A DNA stretch of 64,000 nucleotides from the NCBI RefSeq assembly GCF_003367175.1, contig NZ_QRGA01000006.1, positions 1 to 64,000 of the forward strand, in the 5' to 3' direction. The position numbers and the translations under genes were made by a program. A model generated the notes under the pieces. The model saw only the letters and a list, made by a program, of their open reading frames with translations, was not told the DNA's origin and ran no database searches. Every line of letters starts with the position of its first letter. Position 1 is the first letter of the stretch. The stretch is from Trinickia dinghuensis. GTDB taxonomy: Bacteria; Pseudomonadota; Gammaproteobacteria; Burkholderiales; Burkholderiaceae. Shown in pieces: positions 8,279 through 15,697 of this stretch.

Positions 8279-9337
8279 TCAACGACCCATCCGTACGTTG
8301 GTCATCGCGCGCCGGCGCGAAGCGTGCAGCGCCGCGACGTTGCGCGCGCCGGCTTCGCTGCCCCGCAGAGGCAACGCGCTTACGTTGCTGTTCAGTTGAT
8401 AGCGCCGCCGCACGAGATAAATCGGGCGTTCTTTCGCCTCGTCATAGATGCGTCCGACGTATTCGCCTATCACGCCGATGCCGACCAGTTCGATCCCGCC
8501 CAGGAAAAGCACGATCGAAACCAGCGAAGCGTATCCGGGCACGGGGTTCCCGAACAGGAGCGTGCGCCCGACGATCGCCCCGCCGTAGCAAAAGGCGAGC
8601 GCCGCCATCGCGAGCCCGATATACGTCCAGCTGCGCAGCGGTACCGTGCTGAAGCTCGTGATCCCTTCAAGGGCGAAATTCCAGAGCCGCCATCCCGAGA
8701 ACTTGGACTTCCCCGCCGTGCGCGGCTCGCGCTGATATTCGACGATGACCGTCCGAAAGCCTACCCATGCGAAAAGCCCTTTCATGAAGCGGTGGCGTTC
8801 CGGCAGGCTTCGCAAGGCATTGACGACCGACCGGTCCATCAGGCGGAAATCCCCGACGTTTTCGGGCAGCTTGACTTCGGACAGCGCGTTATGGACGCGA
8901 TAGTAAAGTGCGGCGGTCGTGCGTTTCAGAAACGTATCGCAAGCGCGATCGCTTCTTTTCGCGGCGACAACCTCCGCCCCTTGCAGCCAGTGCTCGATCA
9001 TGACCGGAATCAGGCTGGGCGGATCCTGCAGATCGGCGTCGATGGGAATGACGGCATCGCCCGCCGCCTCCTCGATACCGGCTGTCAGCGCCGCCTCCTT
9101 GCCGAAATTGCGCGTGAAATCGAGCACACGCACGCGCGCGTCGCTCGTCGCAACGCGCACCAGCTTATCGAGCGTGCCATCCGTGCTGCCGTCGTTGACG
9201 CAGACGATCTCGAACGTGATCGATTCGATCGCCTCGAGGAACGGCACGATCGTGGCAAAGAACCCGTCGACTGCTTCGACCTCGTTATAAAACGGCACCA
9301 CTAGCGAGATCAATGGTTTTTCGTTAGGCGCATCCAT
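8279..9337 (-). CDS. GtrB/DPM1-like family 2 glycosyltransferase
   Basis: A 352-residue enzyme of the polyprenyl-phosphate glycosyltransferase group. The GT-A domain shows LVVPFYNEVEAV, then VNDGSTDGT, the metal-binding DADLQDPP, and GDFRLMDR. Two C-terminal transmembrane helices follow (about residues 230-300), with EYVGRIYDEAKERPIY, the signature tail of GtrB/ArnC-like enzymes. It should load glucose or a similar sugar from UDP-sugar onto undecaprenyl phosphate at the cytosolic face. The ATG at 9337 has GGGGGGT just upstream; the frame is open further but non-coding in character. It is nearly contiguous with the upstream GT87 gene. Confidence 0.87.
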   Translation of the reverse strand: MDAPNEKPLISLVVPFYNEVEAVDGFFATIVPFLEAIESITFEIVCVNDGSTDGTLDKLVRVATSDARVRVLDFTRNFGKEAALTAGIEEAAGDAVIPIDADLQDPPSLIPVMIEHWLQGAEVVAAKRSDRACDTFLKRTTAALYYRVHNALSEVKLPENVGDFRLMDRSVVNALRSLPERHRFMKGLFAWVGFRTVIVEYQREPRTAGKSKFSGWRLWNFALEGITSFSTVPLRSWTYIGLAMAALAFCYGGAIVGRTLLFGNPVPGYASLVSIVLFLGGIELVGIGVIGEYVGRIYDEAKERPIYLVRRRYQLNSNVSALPLRGSEAGARNVAALHASRRRAMTNVRMGR

Positions 9338-9338
9338 G

Positions 9339-10670
9339 TTACCCCCCGTTACTCCGACTCTGCGCTGCATTGAAACCACATGGGCAACCGCGAGCCACCC
9401 TTTTTGCAGCGATCCTATTTTCGGCCCGTGAAAACGTCCCCTCGGCCGTTGCACGCATACGCCGCGTGACGACCAACAACGCGGCCAGCAAGACGATCGG
9501 GCCGATCTGGGGCAGATTCAAATACGTATTGAAGTACTCATAGAGCGGCAACAACCACGCAAACCCCAGGACCTCTTGCTCCCCACCCAGCCATCCCTCC
9601 TCGAACCCCAGCGATACCAGACATGCCAGCGCAATACCGAGCCAGGTCAGCTCGTAGTGCCATACGTAGGGATTCGCGATCAGCGTCGAAATGGCAAGAA
9701 CCGCGCAACGCAGCCGCACGTCGCTCGTTCTGCGCCACACGAGACACGCGGCTGCTATCGCGGCGATCGCCACCCACGCCTGCCCCAACTGCGCGAGCGC
9801 AAGTCCGACACCGTTGATCCGCAGCGCGGCGAAGGCAGTTGGCGAGGCAAGCCAGAAATGGACGTAGTGCTGGATCACCACGCTGCGCTGAAAATCCGCG
9901 TTGAGAAGGAACAAGTGCAGGGTCTCCATGCCGCCGGCCAGCACGCCAAGCGCGGTAATCGACAATGCACAGATCGCGGCAGCCGCAAAAGTCCGCCAAG
10001 CCCCGACCGCGATCAACACAAAAGGAAACACGATCGCCATCTGCGGCTTGATCGCGAACAAGCCGATGCAAAAGCCGGCGAGCCAGGGTTTACGATCGAC
10101 CCAGTACACGGCGAGCCCGGCCAGCGCAGCCGTCAGCATCGAGTTCTGTCCCGCTAGAGCGGCCACGAACACGCTCGGGGAGCTGGCCACGACGAGTGCG
10201 GCCGCGCGCGAACTTCCGATCGCATCGCCGAGCCCGGAAATTCGCAACGTTGCGACGGTGAACAGCAACGCACTGACGCCAACGAACAAGAGGTACGAGA
10301 CGGCGAGCGGAAGCAACGCAAGCGGGGCGACGAAGAAAAGGAACGCCGGCGGATACAGCCAAGGCAGAAAGTGATTCGATTGGAAACTGGGCAGGAGCGT
10401 CGCTTCGGCCTTGGCGAACGCGAGGTGGTGATACACCTGCCACGGCAAACCGTGGAGCACCAGATGCGAAGCCACCCAGAACACCGCGAAGTCGATGCCG
10501 GGACGGGAGCCGTCCGATCTAGTGAAACCCTCTGTGGTCCACGCCCAAGCGCCCAGTACGATCGCGTAGATCACGATCATGGTGCAGCTGTAGAGCAGCA
10601 ACCGGCTCTGCGTCAACCGGCCGCGCACGCGGCGATCGACACCGCGCTTCCCCCGACTCAAACCGTACAT
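9339..10670 (-). CDS. Second GT87-type glycosyltransferase
   Basis: A 443-residue polytopic membrane protein paralogous to the one at 5760-6977. Shared landmarks in the same order are GIDFAVFWVAS, LPWLYPPAFLFFVAPLALLP, LAGQNSMLTAALAG, and AGFCIGLFAIKPQMAIVFP. These define the GT87/DUF2029 family, which transfers sugars from polyprenyl-phosphate donors. The start at 10670 (MYGLSRGKRG) is a fair guess: a purine-rich GAGGCGAAAG lies upstream, but earlier in-frame starts up to 10817 exist. It is the first gene of the operon; its stop is next to the gtrB-like start. Two GT87 enzymes with one donor-loading system suggest addition of two sugars or two linkages. Confidence 0.78.
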   Translation of the reverse strand: MYGLSRGKRGVDRRVRGRLTQSRLLLYSCTMIVIYAIVLGAWAWTTEGFTRSDGSRPGIDFAVFWVASHLVLHGLPWQVYHHLAFAKAEATLLPSFQSNHFLPWLYPPAFLFFVAPLALLPLAVSYLLFVGVSALLFTVATLRISGLGDAIGSSRAAALVVASSPSVFVAALAGQNSMLTAALAGLAVYWVDRKPWLAGFCIGLFAIKPQMAIVFPFVLIAVGAWRTFAAAAICALSITALGVLAGGMETLHLFLLNADFQRSVVIQHYVHFWLASPTAFAALRINGVGLALAQLGQAWVAIAAIAAACLVWRRTSDVRLRCAVLAISTLIANPYVWHYELTWLGIALACLVSLGFEEGWLGGEQEVLGFAWLLPLYEYFNTYLNLPQIGPIVLLAALLVVTRRMRATAEGTFSRAENRIAAKRVARGCPCGFNAAQSRSNGG

Positions 10671-11774
10671 GTCTTTCGCCTCATGCGGCCATCGCTCGAA
10701 ATGCGATGACCCGGTCCGTGATGATCTTTTATCTTGCTTGTATGGAGTGACTGCGATCGGGATACCCATGCGCGAATCACGTGGCTCATTGTTGGCAGAA
10801 ATAAATCGGGCTTTCAAGAGAGTCTTCCCTTTGAAAAGGCAAGCCTTGCGTCAGCTACGTTCGGTAGCGCACGCACGCCGGACCAGGCCGCAATCGACGC
10901 CACGTGGGGGGTACGTTTCAACATCGATACACTTCCGTCGATCCCCCAAACCGGTGAGCTGCGACGTGTTTCGTCGATTGCCGGGCTTCGAATCAATACC
11001 CCGTGACTCGAATAAATTGATCCAGCGCAAAAATAATTGGGAATCCACACGTTGCGCAATTGATCGCCATAACCCCGAAATCACCTCGATGTTGTCGCAG
11101 ACCTGCGACAGTCAAACCACAAACCGTGCGACGCACGGCGGCAGGTTCCGCGGAAAGCCTTGAATTTCAAGGGACTCGGGGGTGCTGGTCCAGAGCTTGC
11201 ATTGAGAGCCGCGCAGTCGACGACGTAACGACTCCTGTGATTCGAACCACTCGACGAAGATCGAGCCGTGGAACCACAAAGGAGCGTTGCTCGCGGGGAG
11301 GATCCTTCCCGTTCCCGCCACCCATCCGGATGGCGGGAACGAGGCGAGGACCACGGCGAATCGCCGACTGACAAGTGGGCACCGGTCTCGGCCAGGTGCC
11401 GGAGCAAAGCGCTGAACACCCGGGGGGGATCAGCATGAGTGCAACGAATCGACGCGGTGTATCTCCTGTCGCAACGGCGAGAGGAGTCGCACGCATCAAC
11501 CGCATTGTCCGCAATGCCCTCTGCGCAGCCCGCCATCGTGTGCCGTGCCTGCAGCATCGACACTTCACGCTCTGCATCGCGATCCATCAGTACGTGTTCG
11601 CGATGTCGGACCTTCTTTCTGTTCACGCATGTGTTGTGACGCATACATACGCACACGTCCGTCGACAGGAATATTGCCCAAGTTTTTTCGCGCAGCACCT
11701 ATAGCAGCACCTATAGCGGTACCTTCCCAACGCCAATCCCGGCAAGGGCTATGTAACTCACGGAGACTCACAAA
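10671..11774. other. 1.1-kb non-coding region upstream of the Tad locus
   Basis: No frame here shows the GC3 bias of the real genes. It contains three dyads: TGTCGCA-N4-TGCGACA (11093-11110), CCGTGCG-N1-CGCACGG (11124-11138), and an 11-bp stem at 11310-11341. A 12-base unit GCAGCACCTATA is repeated in tandem at 11692-11715, shortly before the first pilin gene. Promoters for the glycosylation operon (leftward) and for flp (rightward) must lie here. A small RNA or degraded gene is possible. Confidence 0.5.
11310..11341. repeat. 11-bp inverted repeat
   Basis: CGTTCCCGCCA and TGGCGGGAACG are perfect complements around a 10-base centre. It lies about 430 bases before flp1, away from any gene end, so it is more likely an operator or the structured part of an RNA than a terminator. 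No T-run follows on either side. Confidence 0.4.
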
Positions 11775-11945
11775 ATGCAACGCATCCTTAACCAAGCAAA
11801 GCGTTTCGTTCGCGACGAAGACGGTGCCACGATGGTCGAGTACGCACTCATGCTCGCTCTCATTGCCGTCGTGTGTATCGTCGCTGTTACCGCGATCGGC
11901 ACCGGCGCGAACGGCATGTTCAACAAAATTTCGAACGACCTTTGA
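11775..11945 (+). CDS. flp1: Flp/Fap type IVb prepilin 1
   Basis: A 56-residue Flp prepilin. The 17-residue basic leader (MQRILNQAKRFVRDEDG) ends in Gly, followed by ATMVEYALMLALIAVVC. This is the G/xxxxEY processing signature of the Flp family, with Glu at mature position 5, and the mature pilin would be 39 residues. The GGAG about 9 bases before the ATG is the ribosome site. It is nearly identical to the second pilin. Subunits are processed by the prepilin peptidase at 12674 and polymerised by the Tad machinery downstream into an adhesive pilus. Confidence 0.93.
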   Translation: MQRILNQAKRFVRDEDGATMVEYALMLALIAVVCIVAVTAIGTGANGMFNKISNDL

Positions 11946-12023
11946 CGCGCTTGGGGCGGACGATACCGCTTCGCCGGGTCGTCCGCCGCTTTCTCGCGTG
12001 TAACTCCTTTTTCCCGGCTAACC

Positions 12024-12039
12024 GAGACCCACGGGTCTC
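12024..12039 (+). repeat. Stem-loop between flp1 and flp2
   Basis: GAGACCC and GGGTCTC form a 7-bp stem with a two-base centre, in the 112-base gap between the two pilin genes and just before the ribosome site (GAAGGAGAG) of flp2. It could tune expression or mark an mRNA processing site. No T-run follows. Confidence 0.35.
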
Positions 12040-12057
12040 TTTCGAAGGAGAGTACGA

Positions 12058-12228
12058 ATGCAACGCCTTCTCACCCAAGCACAGCGCTTCATGCGCGACG
12101 AGGACGGCGCCACCATGGTCGAGTACGCACTGATGCTCGCCCTGATTGCGGTGGTTTGTATCGTGGCCGTTACCGCGATCGGAACCGGCGCGGACGGCAT
12201 GTTCAACTCGATCGCGAACGATCTTTGA
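12058..12228 (+). CDS. flp2: Flp/Fap type IVb prepilin 2
   Basis: A 56-residue prepilin, about 85% identical to the first by eye: leader MQRLLTQAQRFMRDEDG, then ATMVEYALMLALIAVVC with Glu5 conserved and a 39-residue mature form. AAGGAG precedes the ATG. Differences are mostly in the leader and near the C-terminus (ADGMFNSIANDL against ANGMFNKISNDL). A recent tandem duplication of flp1 is likely. Product: major or variant subunit of the Tad pilus. Confidence 0.93.
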   Translation: MQRLLTQAQRFMRDEDGATMVEYALMLALIAVVCIVAVTAIGTGADGMFNSIANDL

Positions 12229-12278
12229 TCGTCCGTAATGCAAACAAATTTCAAGGTGGCCGCTAGTTGGTCTTTAGC

Positions 12279-12320
12279 AAAACGAACGAACTTGCTTTCC
12301 GAGCGTTCGTTCGTTTTACC
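12279..12320 (+). terminator. Intrinsic terminator between pilins 2 and 3
   Basis: AAAACGAACGAAC (12279-12291) pairs perfectly over 13 bases with GTTCGTTCGTTTT (12305-12317) around a 13-base loop. The right arm ends in TTTT, giving a short U-tract. It follows flp2 by 50 bases and precedes flp3. It probably ends most flp1-flp2 transcripts and lets a minority read into the assembly genes. Confidence 0.75.
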
Positions 12321-12366
12321 ACCGAACAATCATGAAGTCAGTGGCAACGTGCCGAGGGAGTTGACC

Positions 12367-12597
12367 GTGAATACAAATGTCTTCTTTGGATGCCCCGTTG
12401 TGCGGGATCTCGCTCATCCTGCGCGACGCTCGCGTGCCGCTGGGAAAGCGAAAGCCTTTCTTCACGACGACTGCGGCGCAACGATGGTCGAGTACGCGTT
12501 CATGGTCATGCTTATCGCGATCGTATGCGTTGCGACGGTTTCGACGATCGGCACCAAGCTCAACACCGTCTACAACATCGTCGCGAGCGATTTTTGA
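12367..12597 (+). CDS. Flp-type prepilin 3 with long leader
   Basis: A 76-residue divergent Flp prepilin. The GTG at 12367 follows AGGGAG at proper spacing; an ATG at 12238 in the same frame would put the terminator hairpin inside the gene. The leader is 37 residues, ending FLHDDCG, then ATMVEYAFMVMLIAIVCVAT. The predicted mature part is 39 residues, the same as pilins 1 and 2, which supports the start. The sequence after the hydrophobic helix differs (TIGTKLNTVYNIVASDF). It may be a minor or alternative pilin; it heads the assembly-gene transcript. Confidence 0.85.
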   Translation: MNTNVFFGCPVVRDLAHPARRSRAAGKAKAFLHDDCGATMVEYAFMVMLIAIVCVATVSTIGTKLNTVYNIVASDF

Positions 12598-12673
12598 CAG
12601 AAGGTTTCGGCGCAGCTGAAGAGCGCGATCGCCGCGCACCACTGCAAGCCAACCAACCGGACTGAGGTTTTCG

Positions 12674-13213
12674 ATGTTGATCCTATCCCTTCCGCCTCAA
12701 CCGATCCCGCCGCTCGTGGTCGGACTGGTCGTGCTGACCGCGAGCACGGACATCGTTTGCCGTCGTATCCCGAATGCCGTGATTGCGATCGGCCTCGTTG
12801 CCGCATTCGTGATTCAAGCGTTTCTTTTCGGGCCCGTAAGAGGTTTCGGCGATGCGCTCGCCGGCACGCTTTCCGGCTTCGCCTTGCTGCTGCCGTTGTA
12901 TCTGCTGCGCGCGACCGCGGCCGGCGACGTCAAGCTGCTCGCGATGATCGGCGCATGGGTCGGCCCGACGATGATCCTCCACGTTGCGCTCACGGCCTTC
13001 GTCATCGGCGGCGTTTGGTCGATCGTCTGGACACTCTATCGAGGCCGCATGCAGCAGTTTCTCTTGAACCTGTGGTCGATCGCGCACGGAGGCTGGCGTC
13101 TACAGCAAAACGGACTTGGCACGACGTCGGGCATCAAATCGGTCGGGACCTTGCCCTACGGCGTGGCCATCGCCGCCGCAACGCTAGTCACGCTATTCAT
13201 GTCTACGGTGTAG
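12674..13213 (+). CDS. cpaA: Prepilin peptidase, CpaA/TadV type
   Basis: A 179-residue membrane aspartyl protease (A24 family) that cleaves the leader from Flp and the TadE/F-like pseudopilins. The first catalytic Asp is in TASTDIVCRRIPN (D26) and the second in TAAGDVKLLA (D85). The GxGD motif reads AAGD here, with Ala for the first Gly; the Asp itself is kept. About six hydrophobic segments are visible. It lies 76 bases after pilin 3, as in other tad loci. Confidence 0.87.
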   Translation: MLILSLPPQPIPPLVVGLVVLTASTDIVCRRIPNAVIAIGLVAAFVIQAFLFGPVRGFGDALAGTLSGFALLLPLYLLRATAAGDVKLLAMIGAWVGPTMILHVALTAFVIGGVWSIVWTLYRGRMQQFLLNLWSIAHGGWRLQQNGLGTTSGIKSVGTLPYGVAIAAATLVTLFMSTV

Positions 13214-13305
13214 CGATCGGAAGCACAGGAAGTTTCGGACAACGGATTGGGGCAGGACGTATCTCACGGCTGCATCCCAACCAATAACTATCCGGGGGGT
13301 TGGAC

Positions 13306-14709
13306 GTGGACGGACATAACATCGAACAGGGCAGCTCGGCGCAAATCACGCGCCTGCCTGAGCCGCCGATCTTGCGCGTGCGGAATGCCGAGGCATCGCC
13401 CGCCGCGCTGCGCGCACCGCGCACGCTGGCGGATACGGGCCTGCCGCCCACGTTCGTCGGCCGTCTCGTGTTGAAGTCCACCTTGCTCAACGGCAAGTCG
13501 ACGTTCTCCGATTTGTCCGAACGCCATCGGTTGCCTATCGCCGTACTCGAAGATGTGCTGTCGTTCCTCGTGAGAGAGCATCTCGCGGAGATCACTCACC
13601 GCGGCGCGACCGATATCGACGTGACGCTTCGGCTCACCGACGCCGGCCGCCTGGTTGCCGCCGACGAGCTGGCACGGTGCAGCTATTGCGGCCCCGCGCC
13701 CATCGCATTCGAGCAATACGCGCAAGTCGTACGCGAGCATTCGGTTCGCCGGCAGCGCATCACGCATGCCGACGTGGATTCGGCATTCGGCGAAGTGCGC
13801 GTCAACCACGCATTGCTCGACGGTGCCGCGGCGACATTGAATGCCGGAAAGCCGCTGTTGATGTATGGCCCGGCCGGAAGCGGCAAGACGTTCATCGCCG
13901 AACGGCTCGGCAAACTGCTGCATGGCGATGTGCCGATCCCCTATGCGCTCTTTATCGGCGGCGAGATCGTCCAGGTGTACGACCCGCTCGTCCATCTCGA
14001 CGCTTCGGCGGCAGCCCAGAGCGCTGTCGGCGACAAGCGGTGGAAGCTATGCCGCCGGCCGGTCATCATCTCCGGCGGCGAGCTGACGCTCGAGGGTCTC
14101 GATCTTCGCTACGACGTCAACGCAGGTTTCTATCAAGCGCCGCCGCACCTGAAGGCGAACATGGGTCTTTACATCGTCGACGACCTTGGGCGCCAGCGCG
14201 TAGCGGCTCACGAACTGCTCAATCGCTGGATCATGCCGCTCGATCGAGGCATCGATCTCTTCACGCTGCAGTCGGGCGCGCGCTTTACGGCGCCGTTCGA
14301 CGTATGGACGGTGTTCTCGAGCAACCTCGAACCGGCTCAGATCGGAGACGAGGCATTCCTGCGCCGCCTCGGCTCGAAACTGCAGATCGGCCCGCTTTCG
14401 CTCGACGACTATCACGCCGTTTTCGATGCCTGTTGCGCATCGATCGGCTTCAAGATGCCGCAATCGGCGTTCGACTATTTGCTGCACGAGCTGCATATGG
14501 CGACGAACAAGCCGTTTCTTGCGTGCTACCCGCATGACCTGCTCCACCTGCTTGCTGCTTCCGCGGAATATCGCGGGGCCGCGCGCGAAGTGACCGAGGA
14601 TGGACTTCTCGAGGCATGGCAGAGCTATTTCGGCGACGTCGCAAGCCGCAACGGACCTCATCCGCCCGCCATGAAGCAGCAGCCCGATAAACGGTTGGCG
14701 GCGCATTGA
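13306..14709 (+). CDS. AAA-type ATPase associated with the Tad locus
   Basis: A 467-residue protein with an N-terminal region (about 45-125) that looks like a winged helix, a Cys pair (CSYC, about 125-128), and a P-loop ATPase domain. Walker A is GPAGSGKT (188-195) and Walker B GLYIVDDLG. It resembles MoxR/dynein-like AAA proteins, with a helical C-terminus. It is not one of the classical Tad ATPases (TadA and TadZ are encoded downstream). Start: GTG at 13306 with GGGGGG spaced about 7 bases upstream; a TTG at 13300 is too close. Its place between the peptidase and CpaB suggests a role in pilus regulation or remodelling, but that is inference. Confidence 0.7.
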   Translation: MDGHNIEQGSSAQITRLPEPPILRVRNAEASPAALRAPRTLADTGLPPTFVGRLVLKSTLLNGKSTFSDLSERHRLPIAVLEDVLSFLVREHLAEITHRGATDIDVTLRLTDAGRLVAADELARCSYCGPAPIAFEQYAQVVREHSVRRQRITHADVDSAFGEVRVNHALLDGAAATLNAGKPLLMYGPAGSGKTFIAERLGKLLHGDVPIPYALFIGGEIVQVYDPLVHLDASAAAQSAVGDKRWKLCRRPVIISGGELTLEGLDLRYDVNAGFYQAPPHLKANMGLYIVDDLGRQRVAAHELLNRWIMPLDRGIDLFTLQSGARFTAPFDVWTVFSSNLEPAQIGDEAFLRRLGSKLQIGPLSLDDYHAVFDACCASIGFKMPQSAFDYLLHELHMATNKPFLACYPHDLLHLLAASAEYRGAAREVTEDGLLEAWQSYFGDVASRNGPHPPAMKQQPDKRLAAH

Positions 14710-14745
14710 GCCGCGCTCGTCCCTTGATCCACCAGGAGTCTTGTC

Positions 14746-15585
14746 ATGAAAAACAGTCGCGCTCTCCTCATGCTGGCGATGGCCATGATCGCCGGCATTG
14801 CAGCGGTCGTCTTTGCGTCCCGATGGCTGATCCACACCTCGTCGAGCGCGGTCACGCCCGTCGCCGTCGCGAGGGACGACATCAATCTCGGTCAGCCGCT
14901 CACCGTCAACATGGTTCACATCGTCAACTGGCCCACCGGCAGCGTGCCGCCCGGATCGTTCACGGACGTGAAAGCGCTTGACGGACGCGTGCTCCGCACG
15001 AGTCTCGCCAGAGGCGAGCCGGTGCTCGAATCGAAGCTCGCGCCGGTCGGCACGAAAGGCGGCCTGTCCGCGGTGATCGACAAAGGCGACCGGGCCATCA
15101 CGGTTCGAGTCAACGACGTCGTGGGCGTGGCGGGCTTTGCCTTGCCGGGCAACTACGTCGACGTCATCGTGAACACGCAGGAGCCAGGAAAAGGCGACCA
15201 GCAGAGCATTTCGAAGATCGTGCTCGAAAAGATCCTGGTCTTGGCGGTCGCGCAGCAAGTGAGCCGTGACGACACCCAACCGAAGGTCGTCAACGCGGTC
15301 ACGCTCCAAGTGTCGCCCGAGCAAGCGGAGAAACTCGATCTCGCGCGCAGCGTCGGCACGTTGTCGCTCGTGCTGCGCAATCAGGTGGACAAAGACAAGC
15401 TCGAGACGACGGGAGCCACCAAGCTCACGCTGCTCGATCTTCCCGCCGCGCCGGCGCCCGCTGCCGCACCGGCCAAGCCGACGCCGACCCGCGTGCGCTA
15501 TGTCGAAGCGCACGCCGCGCCTCACCCGAAGCGCGACTGCATCGGCGTGCTGTCCGGCGTGACAGGCAGTGAGGAATGCTTCTAG
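14746..15585 (+). CDS. cpaB: Flp pilus assembly protein CpaB/RcpC
   Basis: A 279-residue periplasmic protein with one N-terminal membrane helix (ALLMLAMAMIAGIAAVVFAS) and an SAF domain (about 35-100) that starts TPVAVARDDINLGQPLT. The RcpC/CpaB core follows (AITVRVNDVVGVAGFALPGNYVDVI, about 118-142), then a Pro/Ala-rich stretch. CpaB supports secretin function in the outer-membrane part of the Tad channel. Two Cys near the C-terminus (DCIGV...EECF) could form a disulfide. It lies directly before the secretin gene. Confidence 0.88.
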   Translation: MKNSRALLMLAMAMIAGIAAVVFASRWLIHTSSSAVTPVAVARDDINLGQPLTVNMVHIVNWPTGSVPPGSFTDVKALDGRVLRTSLARGEPVLESKLAPVGTKGGLSAVIDKGDRAITVRVNDVVGVAGFALPGNYVDVIVNTQEPGKGDQQSISKIVLEKILVLAVAQQVSRDDTQPKVVNAVTLQVSPEQAEKLDLARSVGTLSLVLRNQVDKDKLETTGATKLTLLDLPAAPAPAAAPAKPTPTRVRYVEAHAAPHPKRDCIGVLSGVTGSEECF

Positions 15586-15697
15586 CGGTGAACGTCGTAC
15601 GCACGCGAGGACCGATACGCGTGCGTGAAAAAGCAAAAAAGACATTACAGCATCAATTAACGAAGTACGGGTATCAGTAACCGGGGGGCATCACCAA

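Noticed and set aside
11225-11260. GTTCGAATCAC on the minus strand, like a tRNA T-loop
   Set aside because: The T-arm stem does not pair and no anticodon or acceptor arm could be found nearby.
11112-11354. Minus-strand frame of about 80 codons with protein-like composition
   Set aside because: No ribosome site and no known domain, and a perfect inverted repeat lies inside it. It may be a gene relic but cannot be supported.
12238-12366. Upstream ATG start for pilin 3
   Set aside because: It would put a strong terminator hairpin inside the gene and give an 80-residue leader; the GTG at 12367 has a proper ribosome site.
14047-15645. Long minus-strand frame opposite the AAA ATPase and cpaB
   Set aside because: Antisense shadow; the plus-strand genes have clear families.
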